Below are positions 25,894 through 35,336 of a DNA stretch of 59,390 nucleotides, one piece after another (the stretch's first letter is position 1; the number at the start of each line of letters is the position of its first letter). The stretch lies in assembly GCA_947365805.1 (NCBI GenBank), contig CANAZY010000006.1:1-59390 (forward strand), read 5' to 3'. Origin of the DNA: an uncultured Clostridium sp. (GTDB lineage: Bacteria; Bacillota; Clostridia; TANB77; CAG-508). A program made the translations under genes and the position numbers. Below the pieces are notes generated by a model. The model was given only the letters and a program-made list of their open reading frames with translations. It made no database searches and had not been told where the DNA came from.

Positions 25894-26751
25894 ATGGAAT
25901 ATTGGATTTGGTTATCTAGAATTGAGGGTTTAGGTCCAATTAAAATAAAGCAATTATTAGAAATTTATCAAACACCAGAAAACATTTGGAAATTATCAAA
26001 AAAAGAATTAATGAAAATAAAAGGGATTGGTGAAAAAATAGCAAATAAAATTGTAGATGCGACCTACCGAGAAAATTTAGAAAAGTATGCGAAGTACATG
26101 AAGAAATATGATATTGGGATGATTACCATATTGGATAAGGATTATCCAGAAAGGTTAAAGCATATTTATGATGCACCAATGATACTATATTACAAAGGAA
26201 ATAAGAAATTATTAAAACATAGTTATACGATAGGAATGATTGGATGTAGAGAGTGTAGCGAGTATGGAAAACAAGTAAGTCTAACATTTTCAAATAAACT
26301 TGCCAAACAAGGTGTCTGTATTATAAGTGGAATGGCAAAAGGAATTGATAGCTATTCTCATAGGGGCTGTATACAAGCAGGCGGCAAAACAATTGCTGTT
26401 TTGGGAAATGGGCTAGACCAAATTTATCCAAAAGAAAATCTAGGTCTATATAATAAAATTCTTGAAACAGAAGGATTAATTTTATCAGAATATGTGATTG
26501 GAACAAAACCAAATAAATTAAATTTTCCAGCAAGGAATCGAATTATTAGCGGATTAAGTGATGGGGTTATTGTAGTAGAAGCAAAAGAAAAAAGCGGGAC
26601 ATTAAACACCGTTGATTTTGCATTAGAACAAGGAAAAGATGTGTTCGTTATACCAGGAAACATCACAAGCAAAAGTTCCATAGGCACCAATGACCTAATA
26701 AAACAAGGAGCAAAATGCATAACTTGTGTAGAAGATATACTGATATGTTAG
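25894..26751 (+). CDS. dprA: DNA processing protein DprA
   Basis: DprA loads RecA on incoming single-stranded DNA in natural transformation. The 285-residue protein has an N-terminal helix-hairpin-helix part (LSKKELMKIKGIGEKIANKI) and the Rossmann-like core: IGMIGCRECSEYG, IISGMAKGIDSYSHRG, GKTIAVLGNGLDQIYP, FPARNRIISGLSDGVIVVEA and SGTLNTVDFALEQGKDVFVIPG. A C-terminal winged helix is absent, as in short DprA forms. AGGAGG precedes the ATG. No other competence gene is adjacent. Confidence 0.94.
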   Translation: MEYWIWLSRIEGLGPIKIKQLLEIYQTPENIWKLSKKELMKIKGIGEKIANKIVDATYRENLEKYAKYMKKYDIGMITILDKDYPERLKHIYDAPMILYYKGNKKLLKHSYTIGMIGCRECSEYGKQVSLTFSNKLAKQGVCIISGMAKGIDSYSHRGCIQAGGKTIAVLGNGLDQIYPKENLGLYNKILETEGLILSEYVIGTKPNKLNFPARNRIISGLSDGVIVVEAKEKSGTLNTVDFALEQGKDVFVIPGNITSKSSIGTNDLIKQGAKCITCVEDILIC

Positions 26752-26759
26752 TCTAAAAT

Positions 26760-26800
26760 AGTAGAGTAAAGTCGCTATAGGCGACTGGGGGGTCTTAAAA
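26760..26800 (+). repeat. Interspersed repeat, AGTAGAGTAAAG family, copy 2
   Basis: AGTAGAGTAAAG, a GTCGC-TATAG-GCGAC hairpin, then TGGGGGGTCTTAAAA. It shares both ends with the copy at 13432-13493 and likewise lies upstream of a plus-strand gene. Confidence 0.6.
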
Positions 26801-26879
26801 TCATTAAATTTTTCTTAAAACTCTTTATCTTTTTCAAATAATGTAATATAATTGTTTCATCACGAAGGAGGATATTTTT

Positions 26880-29588
26880 ATGGGAAATAAAAAAAGAACA
26901 AAAAAGAGCGTGGATAATGATAAAACAAAAAAAGTAAAAACTCTAAAAGATGATAATAAAAAAGGTAAGAAAGCAAAGAAAAAGGGAAAACATCCTAAAT
27001 TAATGCTAGCATTAAAAATAATGTTAATTCTAATGGTAATAGCAGTTATTGTTGGAGCAGGGATAATTGCTGGGGTATTTTTTGGTGTATTTGGTGGTAA
27101 CTTAAAAATATCAGCAGCAGACTTAAACATTAAAACAGAAAATACTGTTTTGGTGGATTTAAATGGTAATGTAGTAGCGACTTTAAATGGTGATGAGAAT
27201 AGAGAAGTTATTCTATTATCGGAAATGGGAGAACACTTACCAAAAGCATTTGTGGCAATTGAAGATAAAAGATTTTATGAGCACAGAGGGGTGGACATTC
27301 AAAGAACACTTGGTGCTGTTTTAAAATTTGCAACAGGAAATTCTAGTTATGGTGGAAGTACCATTACACAACAATTAATTAAAAATGCAACAGGAGATGA
27401 CGATAGAGACTGGAAAAGAAAGGTAAGAGAAATTGCAAAAGCATTTCAAATTGAAAATGAAATGTCTAAAAATCAAATATTAGAATCTTACTTAAATACA
27501 ATTCCTCTTGGAGGAGGAGGGAAAAATGTATATGGTGTTAAGGTAGCAGCAAATTACTATTTCGATAAACAACCAGCAGACTTAAGCCTTGCACAAGCAG
27601 CATACATTGCTGGAATTAACCATTCACCAAATTTATACAATCCATTTAAAGAATCTCCTAATATGGAAAGAATTACCAAAAGAACAAAAACCGTATTAGA
27701 TGAAATGAAAGAACAAGGAAAAATAGAAAAAGAACAATATGATACTGCAATAGCAGAAGTGGATGCAGGATTAGGTTTTAAAGAGGGGCGAATTACAAGC
27801 AATAATTCTTTAACACAAAATGAAGAAGAGGCAGTAAAACAAGTAATTGCACAATATGCAAAAGAACACGACTTAAAGAAAGATATAGCAGAAAAACAAA
27901 TTAAAAGTGGCGGGTATAAAATCTATATTACTCAAAATAAAGAATTTCAAGCAATCTTAGATGATGCTTATACCAATAGCAAGGATTGGGTTAAGACACG
28001 AACAGTCACAAGAAAAGATGCTAATGGAAATAGTTATAAAGAAACAGTTCAATTACAATCTGGTATGGCTGTTATTGACCATAAAACAGGATATGTGGTA
28101 GCAACAAGAGGTGTAATTGGAGAAAAAACACCTTGGGGAAATAATAGAGCAACAAGTGCAACACACCAACCAGGTTCTTCTATTAAACCAATTGCCATTA
28201 TTGCACCATCAATTCAAGAAGGACTAATTACAACAGGAAGTGTTGTAGATGATACACCAGTTAGTTATGGAAAATATACACCAAAGAACGACACAAGAAA
28301 CTTTTATGGACTAATGAATATACGTTATATTTTAAGAGTTTCTAGAAATGTTCCAGAAGTAAAATTAATACAAAAATTAACACCTACAAAGGCAATTGAT
28401 TATTTAAGAAAATTAGGAATTACTACTTTATCTGGAAATGAAGGATTATCTTTAGGGCTAGGTTCAATAGACAATGGAGCAAGCCCATTAGAGATGGCAG
28501 GAGCATATGCTACAATAGCTAATAATGGTGTTTACATTGAACCTACTTTCTATACAAAGGTTGAAGATGGAAATGGCAATATTATTATGGAAAAGAAACA
28601 AGAAACACATCGTGTCTTTTCAGAACAAAATGCATGGTTAATACAATCATTATTGACAGAGCCAACAGGAACTGGTTTAACAGGGGCAAGTGGAGCAACA
28701 GGAACACGAGCAAGAGTAAGTGGAATGCAAACTTGTGGAAAAACAGGAACAACCAATAATTCTACAGCTACTTGGTTTTGTGGATTTACACCATATTATA
28801 CAGCATCTATGTTTTTTGGATTTGATACACCAACCGATGGAAATAGTTCGGTTGTTCCAGGAAGTGGTACAGTATCTAGTAGATGGGGAAGTGTTATGAA
28901 TAAAATTCATAAAGGATTAGCTTCTGCAAGTTTTCCAAAACCAAATGGGCTTGTAACAGCAAGAGTTTGCATGGACTCTGGATTATTGGCAACAGAAAAT
29001 TGTGAACATGACCAAAGAGGTTCAAGAGCATATGGTGAATATTATGTAAAAGGAACAGCACCTTCAGGAAGTTGTACTACACATGTAAAATTAAAAATAT
29101 GTAAAGAAACTGGTAAATTAGCAAATGAATTCTGTAAAGATACAGAAGAGAGGGTATTTATTACAAGACCAAAGAGTGAATCCGATACTTCTTGGCATTC
29201 AGCAGGAGACGCTAAATATATGGCACCAACAGCAAATTGTGATACACATACTGCAAAACCAGATACAGAAAAACCTGTGATTACCATAAAAGATGTAAAA
29301 GATACGATTGAAGTGAAACAAGATGATAAATTTACAATGCCACAAGTTAGTGCAAAAGATAATGTAGATGGTGATATTACAAAAAACATTAAGATAGAAA
29401 TAAAAAAGGATGGAAAAGTAGTTGATAAAATTGATACTTCTAAAAAAGGAACGTATACCATAACATATACAGTAGAAGATAGTGCAAAAAATGTAGCAAC
29501 CAAAACTATTACTGTAAAAGTAGTTGATAAAAGTGATAAACCATCAGAAGGAAATACAACAAATACCATTACAAATACAATTGACTAG
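26880..29588 (+). CDS. Bifunctional penicillin-binding protein 1A with Ig-like tail
   Basis: A class A PBP that polymerises and cross-links peptidoglycan. A lysine-rich cytoplasmic N-terminus (about 40 residues) precedes one membrane helix. The GT51 transglycosylase follows with EDKRFYEHRGVD (catalytic Glu) and GGSTITQQLIKN. The transpeptidase has the Ser motif PGSSIKP, the SRN motif (RVSRNVPE) and KTGT (CGKTGTTNN). The last 110 residues (PVITIKDVKDTIEV onward) form a bacterial Ig-like domain of the DUF5011 kind, a common wall-binding tail in Clostridia. The full length is 902 residues. GAAGGAGG precedes the ATG. Confidence 0.94.
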   Translation: MGNKKRTKKSVDNDKTKKVKTLKDDNKKGKKAKKKGKHPKLMLALKIMLILMVIAVIVGAGIIAGVFFGVFGGNLKISAADLNIKTENTVLVDLNGNVVATLNGDENREVILLSEMGEHLPKAFVAIEDKRFYEHRGVDIQRTLGAVLKFATGNSSYGGSTITQQLIKNATGDDDRDWKRKVREIAKAFQIENEMSKNQILESYLNTIPLGGGGKNVYGVKVAANYYFDKQPADLSLAQAAYIAGINHSPNLYNPFKESPNMERITKRTKTVLDEMKEQGKIEKEQYDTAIAEVDAGLGFKEGRITSNNSLTQNEEEAVKQVIAQYAKEHDLKKDIAEKQIKSGGYKIYITQNKEFQAILDDAYTNSKDWVKTRTVTRKDANGNSYKETVQLQSGMAVIDHKTGYVVATRGVIGEKTPWGNNRATSATHQPGSSIKPIAIIAPSIQEGLITTGSVVDDTPVSYGKYTPKNDTRNFYGLMNIRYILRVSRNVPEVKLIQKLTPTKAIDYLRKLGITTLSGNEGLSLGLGSIDNGASPLEMAGAYATIANNGVYIEPTFYTKVEDGNGNIIMEKKQETHRVFSEQNAWLIQSLLTEPTGTGLTGASGATGTRARVSGMQTCGKTGTTNNSTATWFCGFTPYYTASMFFGFDTPTDGNSSVVPGSGTVSSRWGSVMNKIHKGLASASFPKPNGLVTARVCMDSGLLATENCEHDQRGSRAYGEYYVKGTAPSGSCTTHVKLKICKETGKLANEFCKDTEERVFITRPKSESDTSWHSAGDAKYMAPTANCDTHTAKPDTEKPVITIKDVKDTIEVKQDDKFTMPQVSAKDNVDGDITKNIKIEIKKDGKVVDKIDTSKKGTYTITYTVEDSAKNVATKTITVKVVDKSDKPSEGNTTNTITNTID

Positions 29589-29608
29589 ATGATTATTTTA
29601 TTTGAATT

Positions 29609-29641
29609 AGAGTATAGGCTTAAAAAGTTTTATACTCTATT
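29609..29641 (+). terminator. Possible terminator hairpin after PBP1A
   Basis: AGAGTATA (29609-29616) pairs with TATACTCT (29631-29638), followed by only a few T residues. It could equally be part of a short cysS leader. Confidence 0.4.
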
Positions 29642-29666
29642 TCGAAGTTTAAAAGAAAGGTGGAAA

Positions 29667-31067
29667 ATGTTAGTGGATTTAAAATTGTATAACACACTTA
29701 CAAAATCAAAAGAAATCTTTAAACCAATTGATAAAAATCAAGTAAAAATATATTCATGTGGACCAACGGTATACAAGAATGCAACCATTGGGAATATGAG
29801 AACGAATATATTTCAAGATATTTTAAGAAGAGTGCTTAGGTATAATGACTATCAAATACAACATGCTATAAACATTACTGATGTTGGACATTTAGTATCA
29901 GATGGTGATGAAGGCGAAGATAAAATGTTAAAATCAGCAAGAGAAGAGCATAAAACACCAATAGAAATTGCAGAGTATTATACCAAATTGTTTTTTGATG
30001 ATTTAAAAGATTTAAATATTGAAACACCAGAAATTGTATGTAAAGCAACAGATCACATTTTAGAGATGTTGAAATATGTTGAAAAGTTAATGGAAAATGG
30101 ATATGCTTATGAAACATCGACAGCAATTTATTTTGATGTTTCAAAATTAGATAAGTATCCAATATTAACTAATATTGATGTAGAAAACCAAAAAGCAGGA
30201 GCAAGGGTAGAAGTAGACCAAGAGAAAAGAAATCCATACGATTTTGCTTTATGGATAAAAGCACCTGAAAATCATTTAATGAAATGGGATAGTCCATGGG
30301 GATTAAGTTACCCTGGTTGGCATATTGAATGTTCTGCCATGGGACAAAAATATTTAGGAGAACAATTTGATATTCATACAGGAGGAATCGATTTAATACC
30401 AACTCATCATGAAAATGAAATTGCGCAAAGTAAAGGAAGTTGTGGCAAAATACCAGCCAATTACTGGATGCATGGAGAATACTTGCTAATTAATGGTGGA
30501 AAGATGTCTAAAAGCTTAGGAAATGTATATCTAATAAAAGACATTAAAGAAAAAGGGTATGACCCAATTGTATACAAACTATTTAGTTATTCTTGTCATT
30601 ATCGAAATAAATTAAATTTTACATGGGAAGGCATTGAAGCTGCATCAAAATCATTAGAAAGATTACGTACGAGTTACCAAAATCATTTAAATGGAAAAGA
30701 TGAATTAACCAAAGAAGATAGAGAAAAATTAAACCTTGTAGAAGAAAATTTCCATAAGGCAATTAATGATGATTTAAACATGCCACTTGCTATGAGTTTT
30801 GTATGGGAAGTAGCTCGTTTTGAAAAGAAAAATGTAGAAGTTGCAAAACTACTTTCCAAATTTGACTGTGTGCTAGGAATTAAAATTGATACAATAAATA
30901 ACAAAAAAGAAGAGATTCCAGAAGAGATTATGCAAATTGTAGAACAAAGAAAAGAAGCAAGGAGAAATAGAGATTTCCAAAAATCCGACGAATTACGTGA
31001 TGAACTGTTAAAAAGAGGGTATACTGTAAAAGATACCAAAGAAGAAATGATTGTGGAAAAATGTTAA
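29667..31067 (+). CDS. cysS: Cysteinyl-tRNA synthetase
   Basis: Charges tRNA-Cys. The 466 residues are normal. The HIGH-equivalent lies in CGPTVYKNATIGNMRTN, the zinc site uses the early Cys and the WHIECSAMG and HHENEIAQS motifs, and KMSKS is present verbatim (GGKMSKSLGN). The C-terminal helical anticodon domain follows. I start at 29667, where AAAGAAAGG lies nearby; the longer reading runs through a hairpin and adds 26 atypical residues. The next gene begins 14 bases after the stop. I saw no T-box leader. Confidence 0.95.
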   Translation: MLVDLKLYNTLTKSKEIFKPIDKNQVKIYSCGPTVYKNATIGNMRTNIFQDILRRVLRYNDYQIQHAINITDVGHLVSDGDEGEDKMLKSAREEHKTPIEIAEYYTKLFFDDLKDLNIETPEIVCKATDHILEMLKYVEKLMENGYAYETSTAIYFDVSKLDKYPILTNIDVENQKAGARVEVDQEKRNPYDFALWIKAPENHLMKWDSPWGLSYPGWHIECSAMGQKYLGEQFDIHTGGIDLIPTHHENEIAQSKGSCGKIPANYWMHGEYLLINGGKMSKSLGNVYLIKDIKEKGYDPIVYKLFSYSCHYRNKLNFTWEGIEAASKSLERLRTSYQNHLNGKDELTKEDREKLNLVEENFHKAINDDLNMPLAMSFVWEVARFEKKNVEVAKLLSKFDCVLGIKIDTINNKKEEIPEEIMQIVEQRKEARRNRDFQKSDELRDELLKRGYTVKDTKEEMIVEKC

Positions 31068-31081
31068 AAGGAGAAAGTTAC

Positions 31082-32188
31082 ATGACCAAAGAAAATAGAA
31101 AGAGACTAAGTTTTTTTAGAAGAGCATATTTAGCGATAAAAGATTTTGAACAATATGGTATATTGGGAGCTGAAAAAATATCCATAGCAATAAAATATTG
31201 GTTAAAAATGATGTTGATTTTCGTGATTGTTGTTGCTGGTATTTTTATTTACCAATTTCATACCTACTTTCAAGAGGCACTTGTATACTTTAGAGACAAT
31301 ATAAATGAACTTCATTTTGTAGAAGGCAATTTGGAAATTAACCAAGGGGAAACAGTCGAAATTAAAGATGACCATTCCATTTTGCCATATTTTGCAATTG
31401 ATACTGATGCAACAGAAGAACAAATACAAGATTATACAAAGAAATTAAGTGGCTATGAAGCAGGAATGCTAATATTGGGAGATAAAGTTATTTATAAGAA
31501 TGAACTTTTAACTCAACAAATGGAATATCGTTATCAAGACATTTTGCAAAATTATCCAATTCCAGATTTTGATAAACAAGCAGTTCTAGATTTTGTTTCA
31601 CAAATTGATAAAGTAAGTTTATATATTAGCGTATTTATTGTTATGACAATTTATTTATATATAATTTATCTTGCAAGTACGTTTGTTGATATTATTATGT
31701 TAGCAATATTAGGATTTATTGTAGCAAGGATTGCTGGTATGAAAATACGATTTGCTTCTACTTTTAGTATTGGAATTTATGCATTAACGTTACCACTTTT
31801 ACTAAATTTAATTTATGTAGTGGTAAATAGCTTAACTGGATTTACCGTTCAATATTTTAGTTGGATGTATACAACAATATCCTATATTTATGTAATTGTG
31901 GCAATTTTAATTGTTAAAGCGGATTTTATGAACAAAAAAGCAGAATTAATGAAAATTATAGAAGAACAAGAACGCATAAGACAAGAGAAGTTACGTGAAG
32001 AACAACAAAAACAAGAAGAAACAAAAAAAGAAAATAAAGATAATAAAGATAATAAAGATAAAGAAAATAAAGACGAGGATAACAAAGAAGTAAAAAAGAA
32101 AACGAGGAAAAAGGAAAAAGATGAAACTGGAATAGCTGGCGATGGCTTAGCGCCACAAGAGGCAACGAAATTACAAAATAACGAATAA
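31082..32188 (+). CDS. DUF1189-family membrane protein
   Basis: A 368-residue membrane protein. The N-terminus LSFFRRAYLAIKDFEQYG and the first helix (about 38-60) are followed by an extracellular domain (65-165) and four further helices. It ends in a cytoplasmic tail of about 80 residues made mostly of K, E, N and D with repeated KDN units. The domain plan matches DUF1189, whose function is unknown. AAAGGAG precedes the ATG. It is probably co-transcribed with cysS. Confidence 0.75.
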   Translation: MTKENRKRLSFFRRAYLAIKDFEQYGILGAEKISIAIKYWLKMMLIFVIVVAGIFIYQFHTYFQEALVYFRDNINELHFVEGNLEINQGETVEIKDDHSILPYFAIDTDATEEQIQDYTKKLSGYEAGMLILGDKVIYKNELLTQQMEYRYQDILQNYPIPDFDKQAVLDFVSQIDKVSLYISVFIVMTIYLYIIYLASTFVDIIMLAILGFIVARIAGMKIRFASTFSIGIYALTLPLLLNLIYVVVNSLTGFTVQYFSWMYTTISYIYVIVAILIVKADFMNKKAELMKIIEEQERIRQEKLREEQQKQEETKKENKDNKDNKDKENKDEDNKEVKKKTRKKEKDETGIAGDGLAPQEATKLQNNE

Positions 32189-32194
32189 AATACT

Positions 32195-32223
32195 GTAGGG
32201 GCAGGCGGACCCAGTCGACCCGT
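32195..32223 (+). repeat. GTAGGGG palindromic repeat, copy 1 (degenerate)
   Basis: Begins GTAGGGGC and ends GTCGACCCGT, like the better copies at 50706 and 54286, but the inner arms no longer match. It lies between the DUF1189 gene and ftsH. Confidence 0.6.
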
Positions 32224-32255
32224 TAATGTAAAAAACAATCAAGAAAGGAACCAAA

Positions 32256-34043
32256 ATGGACAAGAAAAAAGACAAAAACAGGAAAAAACAAAAACAATAT
32301 ATACTAATTGCTATTTGTGTTACATTGGTATTAGGTGCAATTGTTGCAGGATTAATGCTAGTAAACCAAAAGAATAATGATAAAGAAAAAAACATGGCAT
32401 ATACAGACTTAATTAAAGAAATTAATGAAGAAATGGTACAAGAAATTGAGATGACAGTAGGAAGTACTTCTGTTAAAGTAAAATTAAAAGATGAAGAAGA
32501 AGAAAAAACAGTCATCCTTCCAAATACACAAGCTTTTATTGAATTATTACATGAAAAAACAGAACAAGGAAAAGAAATTAAATTAAATCAAAAACCAAAA
32601 AATATCTTTTTACAAGTACCAAGTATATTGTTTAGTATGTTACCAACTTTATTAATGCTAGCTGTTGTGATATTAATTATCGAAATGCAAGGGCTTGGTG
32701 ATAAAGGAAAAGTATATGGTGGAGACGAAAATAAAAGTAAAGTGCGTTTTAAAGACATTGCAGGACTAGATGAAGAAAAAAAGGAACTAGAAGAAGTAGT
32801 TGATTTCTTAAAAGAACCAAAACGTTTTCGCAATATGGGAGCAAAAATTCCAAAAGGAATTTTATTATATGGAAAGCCAGGAACAGGAAAAACATTAATT
32901 GCAAAAGCAGTTGCAGGAGAAGCAGGAGTACCATTTATTTCAATGAGTGGTTCTGAATTTATTGAAATGTTTGCAGGACTTGGAGCATCTCGTGTTCGAA
33001 AATTATTTGAAAAAGCAAGAAAACTAGCACCATGTATTGTATTTATTGATGAAATTGATGCCATTGGTTCTAGAAGAACATCCAATAGTGGTGCTGAGTC
33101 AGAAAATAACCAAACGTTAAACCAATTATTAGTAGAAATGGATGGATTTGAAGAAAATGAAACTATTATTGTACTTGCTGCTACAAACCGCCCAGAAATG
33201 TTAGATAAGGCATTATTAAGACCAGGAAGATTTGACCGTCAGATTACCATTGCACCACCAGATGTAAGAGGAAGAGAAGAAATTTTAAAAATTCATTCTG
33301 ATGGAAAGAAGTTTGCACCTACAGTATCATTAAAAAGCATTGCAGAAGATACAGCAGGTTATACAGGAGCAGAACTTGCCAATATTTTAAATGAATCTGC
33401 GATTATCGCGACCATTAATGGCCATGACGCTATCTGCCAAGAAGACATTGAAGAAGCGGTTAAAAAGGTAACAGTAGGTGTACAAAAAAAGACAAGAGTC
33501 ATTTCAGATAAAGAAAAGAAACTAACAGCATACCATGAAGCAGGACATGCTATTGTAGGAAAATTTTTAGAAACTTCAGACCCATTAAAAGAGATTTCTA
33601 TTATTCCAAGAGGGGTTGCTGGTGGCTATACTATGTATAAATCAAATGAAGATAAATTCTATAAATCGAAGACCGAATTAGAAGAAAGATTAGTAGGTTT
33701 ATTAGGAGGACGAGCTGCTGAAAAATTAGCATTAAATGATATTTCAACAGGGGCAAGAAATGATATACAAGTAGCAACCGAAATTGCAAAAGATATGGTA
33801 ACAGCTTATGGAATGAGTGATAGACTTGGACCAATTTCATTAGAAGAAAATGAAAATTTAAATATGTTTGGTGAAAGTATTGAAGATGTGATTGGAGTAG
33901 AAGTAAAAACATTAATTGATACTGCTTACCAAAAAGCACAAGAAATTTTAAAACAAAATTTGGATAAACTAGATATTGTAGCAAATTTATTACTACAAAA
34001 AGAAACGATTACAGCAGAAGAATTTGACGAAATATTTAACTAA
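32256..34043 (+). CDS. ftsH: ATP-dependent membrane metalloprotease FtsH
   Basis: A membrane-anchored AAA+ zinc protease that degrades regulatory and misfolded membrane proteins. The 595-residue protein has two N-terminal helices (about 14-36 and 122-145) around an extracellular domain. The AAA module follows: GILLYGKPGTGKT (Walker A, with K for the usual P), FIDEIDAIG (Walker B), the pore loop MFAGLGASRVR and the second region of homology ATNRPEMLDKALLRPGRFD. The zinc site HEAGH (AYHEAGHAIVG) is intact. AAGAAAGG precedes the ATG. A terminator follows. Confidence 0.97.
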   Translation: MDKKKDKNRKKQKQYILIAICVTLVLGAIVAGLMLVNQKNNDKEKNMAYTDLIKEINEEMVQEIEMTVGSTSVKVKLKDEEEEKTVILPNTQAFIELLHEKTEQGKEIKLNQKPKNIFLQVPSILFSMLPTLLMLAVVILIIEMQGLGDKGKVYGGDENKSKVRFKDIAGLDEEKKELEEVVDFLKEPKRFRNMGAKIPKGILLYGKPGTGKTLIAKAVAGEAGVPFISMSGSEFIEMFAGLGASRVRKLFEKARKLAPCIVFIDEIDAIGSRRTSNSGAESENNQTLNQLLVEMDGFEENETIIVLAATNRPEMLDKALLRPGRFDRQITIAPPDVRGREEILKIHSDGKKFAPTVSLKSIAEDTAGYTGAELANILNESAIIATINGHDAICQEDIEEAVKKVTVGVQKKTRVISDKEKKLTAYHEAGHAIVGKFLETSDPLKEISIIPRGVAGGYTMYKSNEDKFYKSKTELEERLVGLLGGRAAEKLALNDISTGARNDIQVATEIAKDMVTAYGMSDRLGPISLEENENLNMFGESIEDVIGVEVKTLIDTAYQKAQEILKQNLDKLDIVANLLLQKETITAEEFDEIFN

Positions 34044-34047
34044 AAAG

Positions 34048-34075
34048 AAGGACGAAGTAAAGTTCGTCCTTTTAT
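34048..34075 (+). terminator. Terminator after ftsH
   Basis: AAGGACGAA (34048-34056) pairs with TTCGTCCTT (34063-34071), with TTT following. Confidence 0.85.
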
Positions 34076-34109
34076 GAAATAATAAAAAGAGTATGAAACG
34101 GAGAAAAAG

Positions 34110-35207
34110 ATGGAGGAAAAAAAGGATTATTATAAAAAGATTGCAATGAAAATAAGCATATTTGTTGTTGTGCTTGTAGCTGTATATGCTTTATATAAAA
34201 CTGCTTTATTTTATATGCCATTTGTGATTGCACTTATAATTGCAAGTATTGCAGAGCCACTAATTAAACTATTGATGAGAAAATTAAAATGGAAGAGAAA
34301 GCCTGCAAGTGTTGTTTCTTTAATTTTAATTGTAGGTGTTATTGTTGTACTTATTAGCATATTAGTTTCTAGTATTATAACAGAGTCCATTGCATTAGTA
34401 GAAAATTTAAATGGCTATATTTCGAATGCCTATGAATATGGAATGAGTTTGTTACGAGATATACAAGAAGGAAGAACTCAAATTCCAGAAGAAGTGATGC
34501 AAATTGCAGAAAAATCTTATGGAGGATTATTAGAAGGGCTAAAAACATTTATTGTTAATTTCTTTACAGGAGTACTTAATACAATTAGTGCAATGCCATC
34601 TTGGTTTACCTATGGATTTATTACGATTCTGGCAGTAGTGTTTATTTGCTTTGACCGTGATTACATCATGGAAATGTGTAAAAAACATATTCCAAGTAAA
34701 TGGTTACAAACAGCAAAAACATATGGAAAGACAACCTTTAGTGTGGGAATTAATTACATAAAAGCAGAAGCGAAACTATCTTGTATTTGCTTTGTATTGG
34801 TACTAATTGGATTATGTGGAATGGAATTTTTTGGTCTACAAATTGAATATCCAATTATTATGGCAATTTTTATTGGATTTGTGGATTTGTTACCAATTTT
34901 TGGAGCAGGAACGGTTATGATTCCATGGGTAGCATATTTAGCACTAGTAGGAAACATTCCAGCGGCGATGGGTGTAGGCATTTTATGGATTATATGGGCG
35001 ATTATTAAGAATTTAATTGAACCAAAAATGATTAGTCATCAAATGGGATTACATCCAATATTTACATTACTGGCTATGTATACAGGATTTAAATTCCTTG
35101 GTATCTTAGGACTTATGATAGGACCTATTGTACTAATTGTATTAAAAGAAATCTTTTCAGAGGTTATTGAAAAAGGCGTATTAAAAACAATTTTTGAGCA
35201 AGAATAA
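34110..35207 (+). CDS. AI-2E family permease (YtvI-like)
   Basis: A 365-residue polytopic membrane protein of the AI-2E transporter superfamily (PF01594). It has the paired N-terminal helices, a helical external segment around 100-160, and the C-terminal block GFVDLLPIFGAGTVMIPW followed by IIWAIIKNLIEPKMISHQMGLHP, the family signature. Members export autoinducer-like molecules or act in Na+/H+ exchange, and clostridial ones include the sporulation protein YtvI; which applies here cannot be told. It starts 66 bases after ftsH and beyond a terminator. Confidence 0.8.
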   Translation: MEEKKDYYKKIAMKISIFVVVLVAVYALYKTALFYMPFVIALIIASIAEPLIKLLMRKLKWKRKPASVVSLILIVGVIVVLISILVSSIITESIALVENLNGYISNAYEYGMSLLRDIQEGRTQIPEEVMQIAEKSYGGLLEGLKTFIVNFFTGVLNTISAMPSWFTYGFITILAVVFICFDRDYIMEMCKKHIPSKWLQTAKTYGKTTFSVGINYIKAEAKLSCICFVLVLIGLCGMEFFGLQIEYPIIMAIFIGFVDLLPIFGAGTVMIPWVAYLALVGNIPAAMGVGILWIIWAIIKNLIEPKMISHQMGLHPIFTLLAMYTGFKFLGILGLMIGPIVLIVLKEIFSEVIEKGVLKTIFEQE

Positions 35208-35276
35208 AATATAAGAAAAAACCGTCAAAAATTGGGAAAATGTGTTGTTCATTTTTTATTTATATGATAATATATA

Positions 35277-35320
35277 AATCGTATTATGCATAAGTTATAA
35301 TACGGTTTATTTTTTAATTT
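35277..35320 (+). terminator. Terminator before the VanW gene
   Basis: AAATCGTATTAT pairs with ATAATACGGTTT (one G-T pair) around a short loop, followed by a T-rich tract. It lies just 17 bases before the next start codon, so it may also act as a leader attenuator. Confidence 0.7.
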
Positions 35321-35336
35321 TTGGGGAGTTTTAAAA

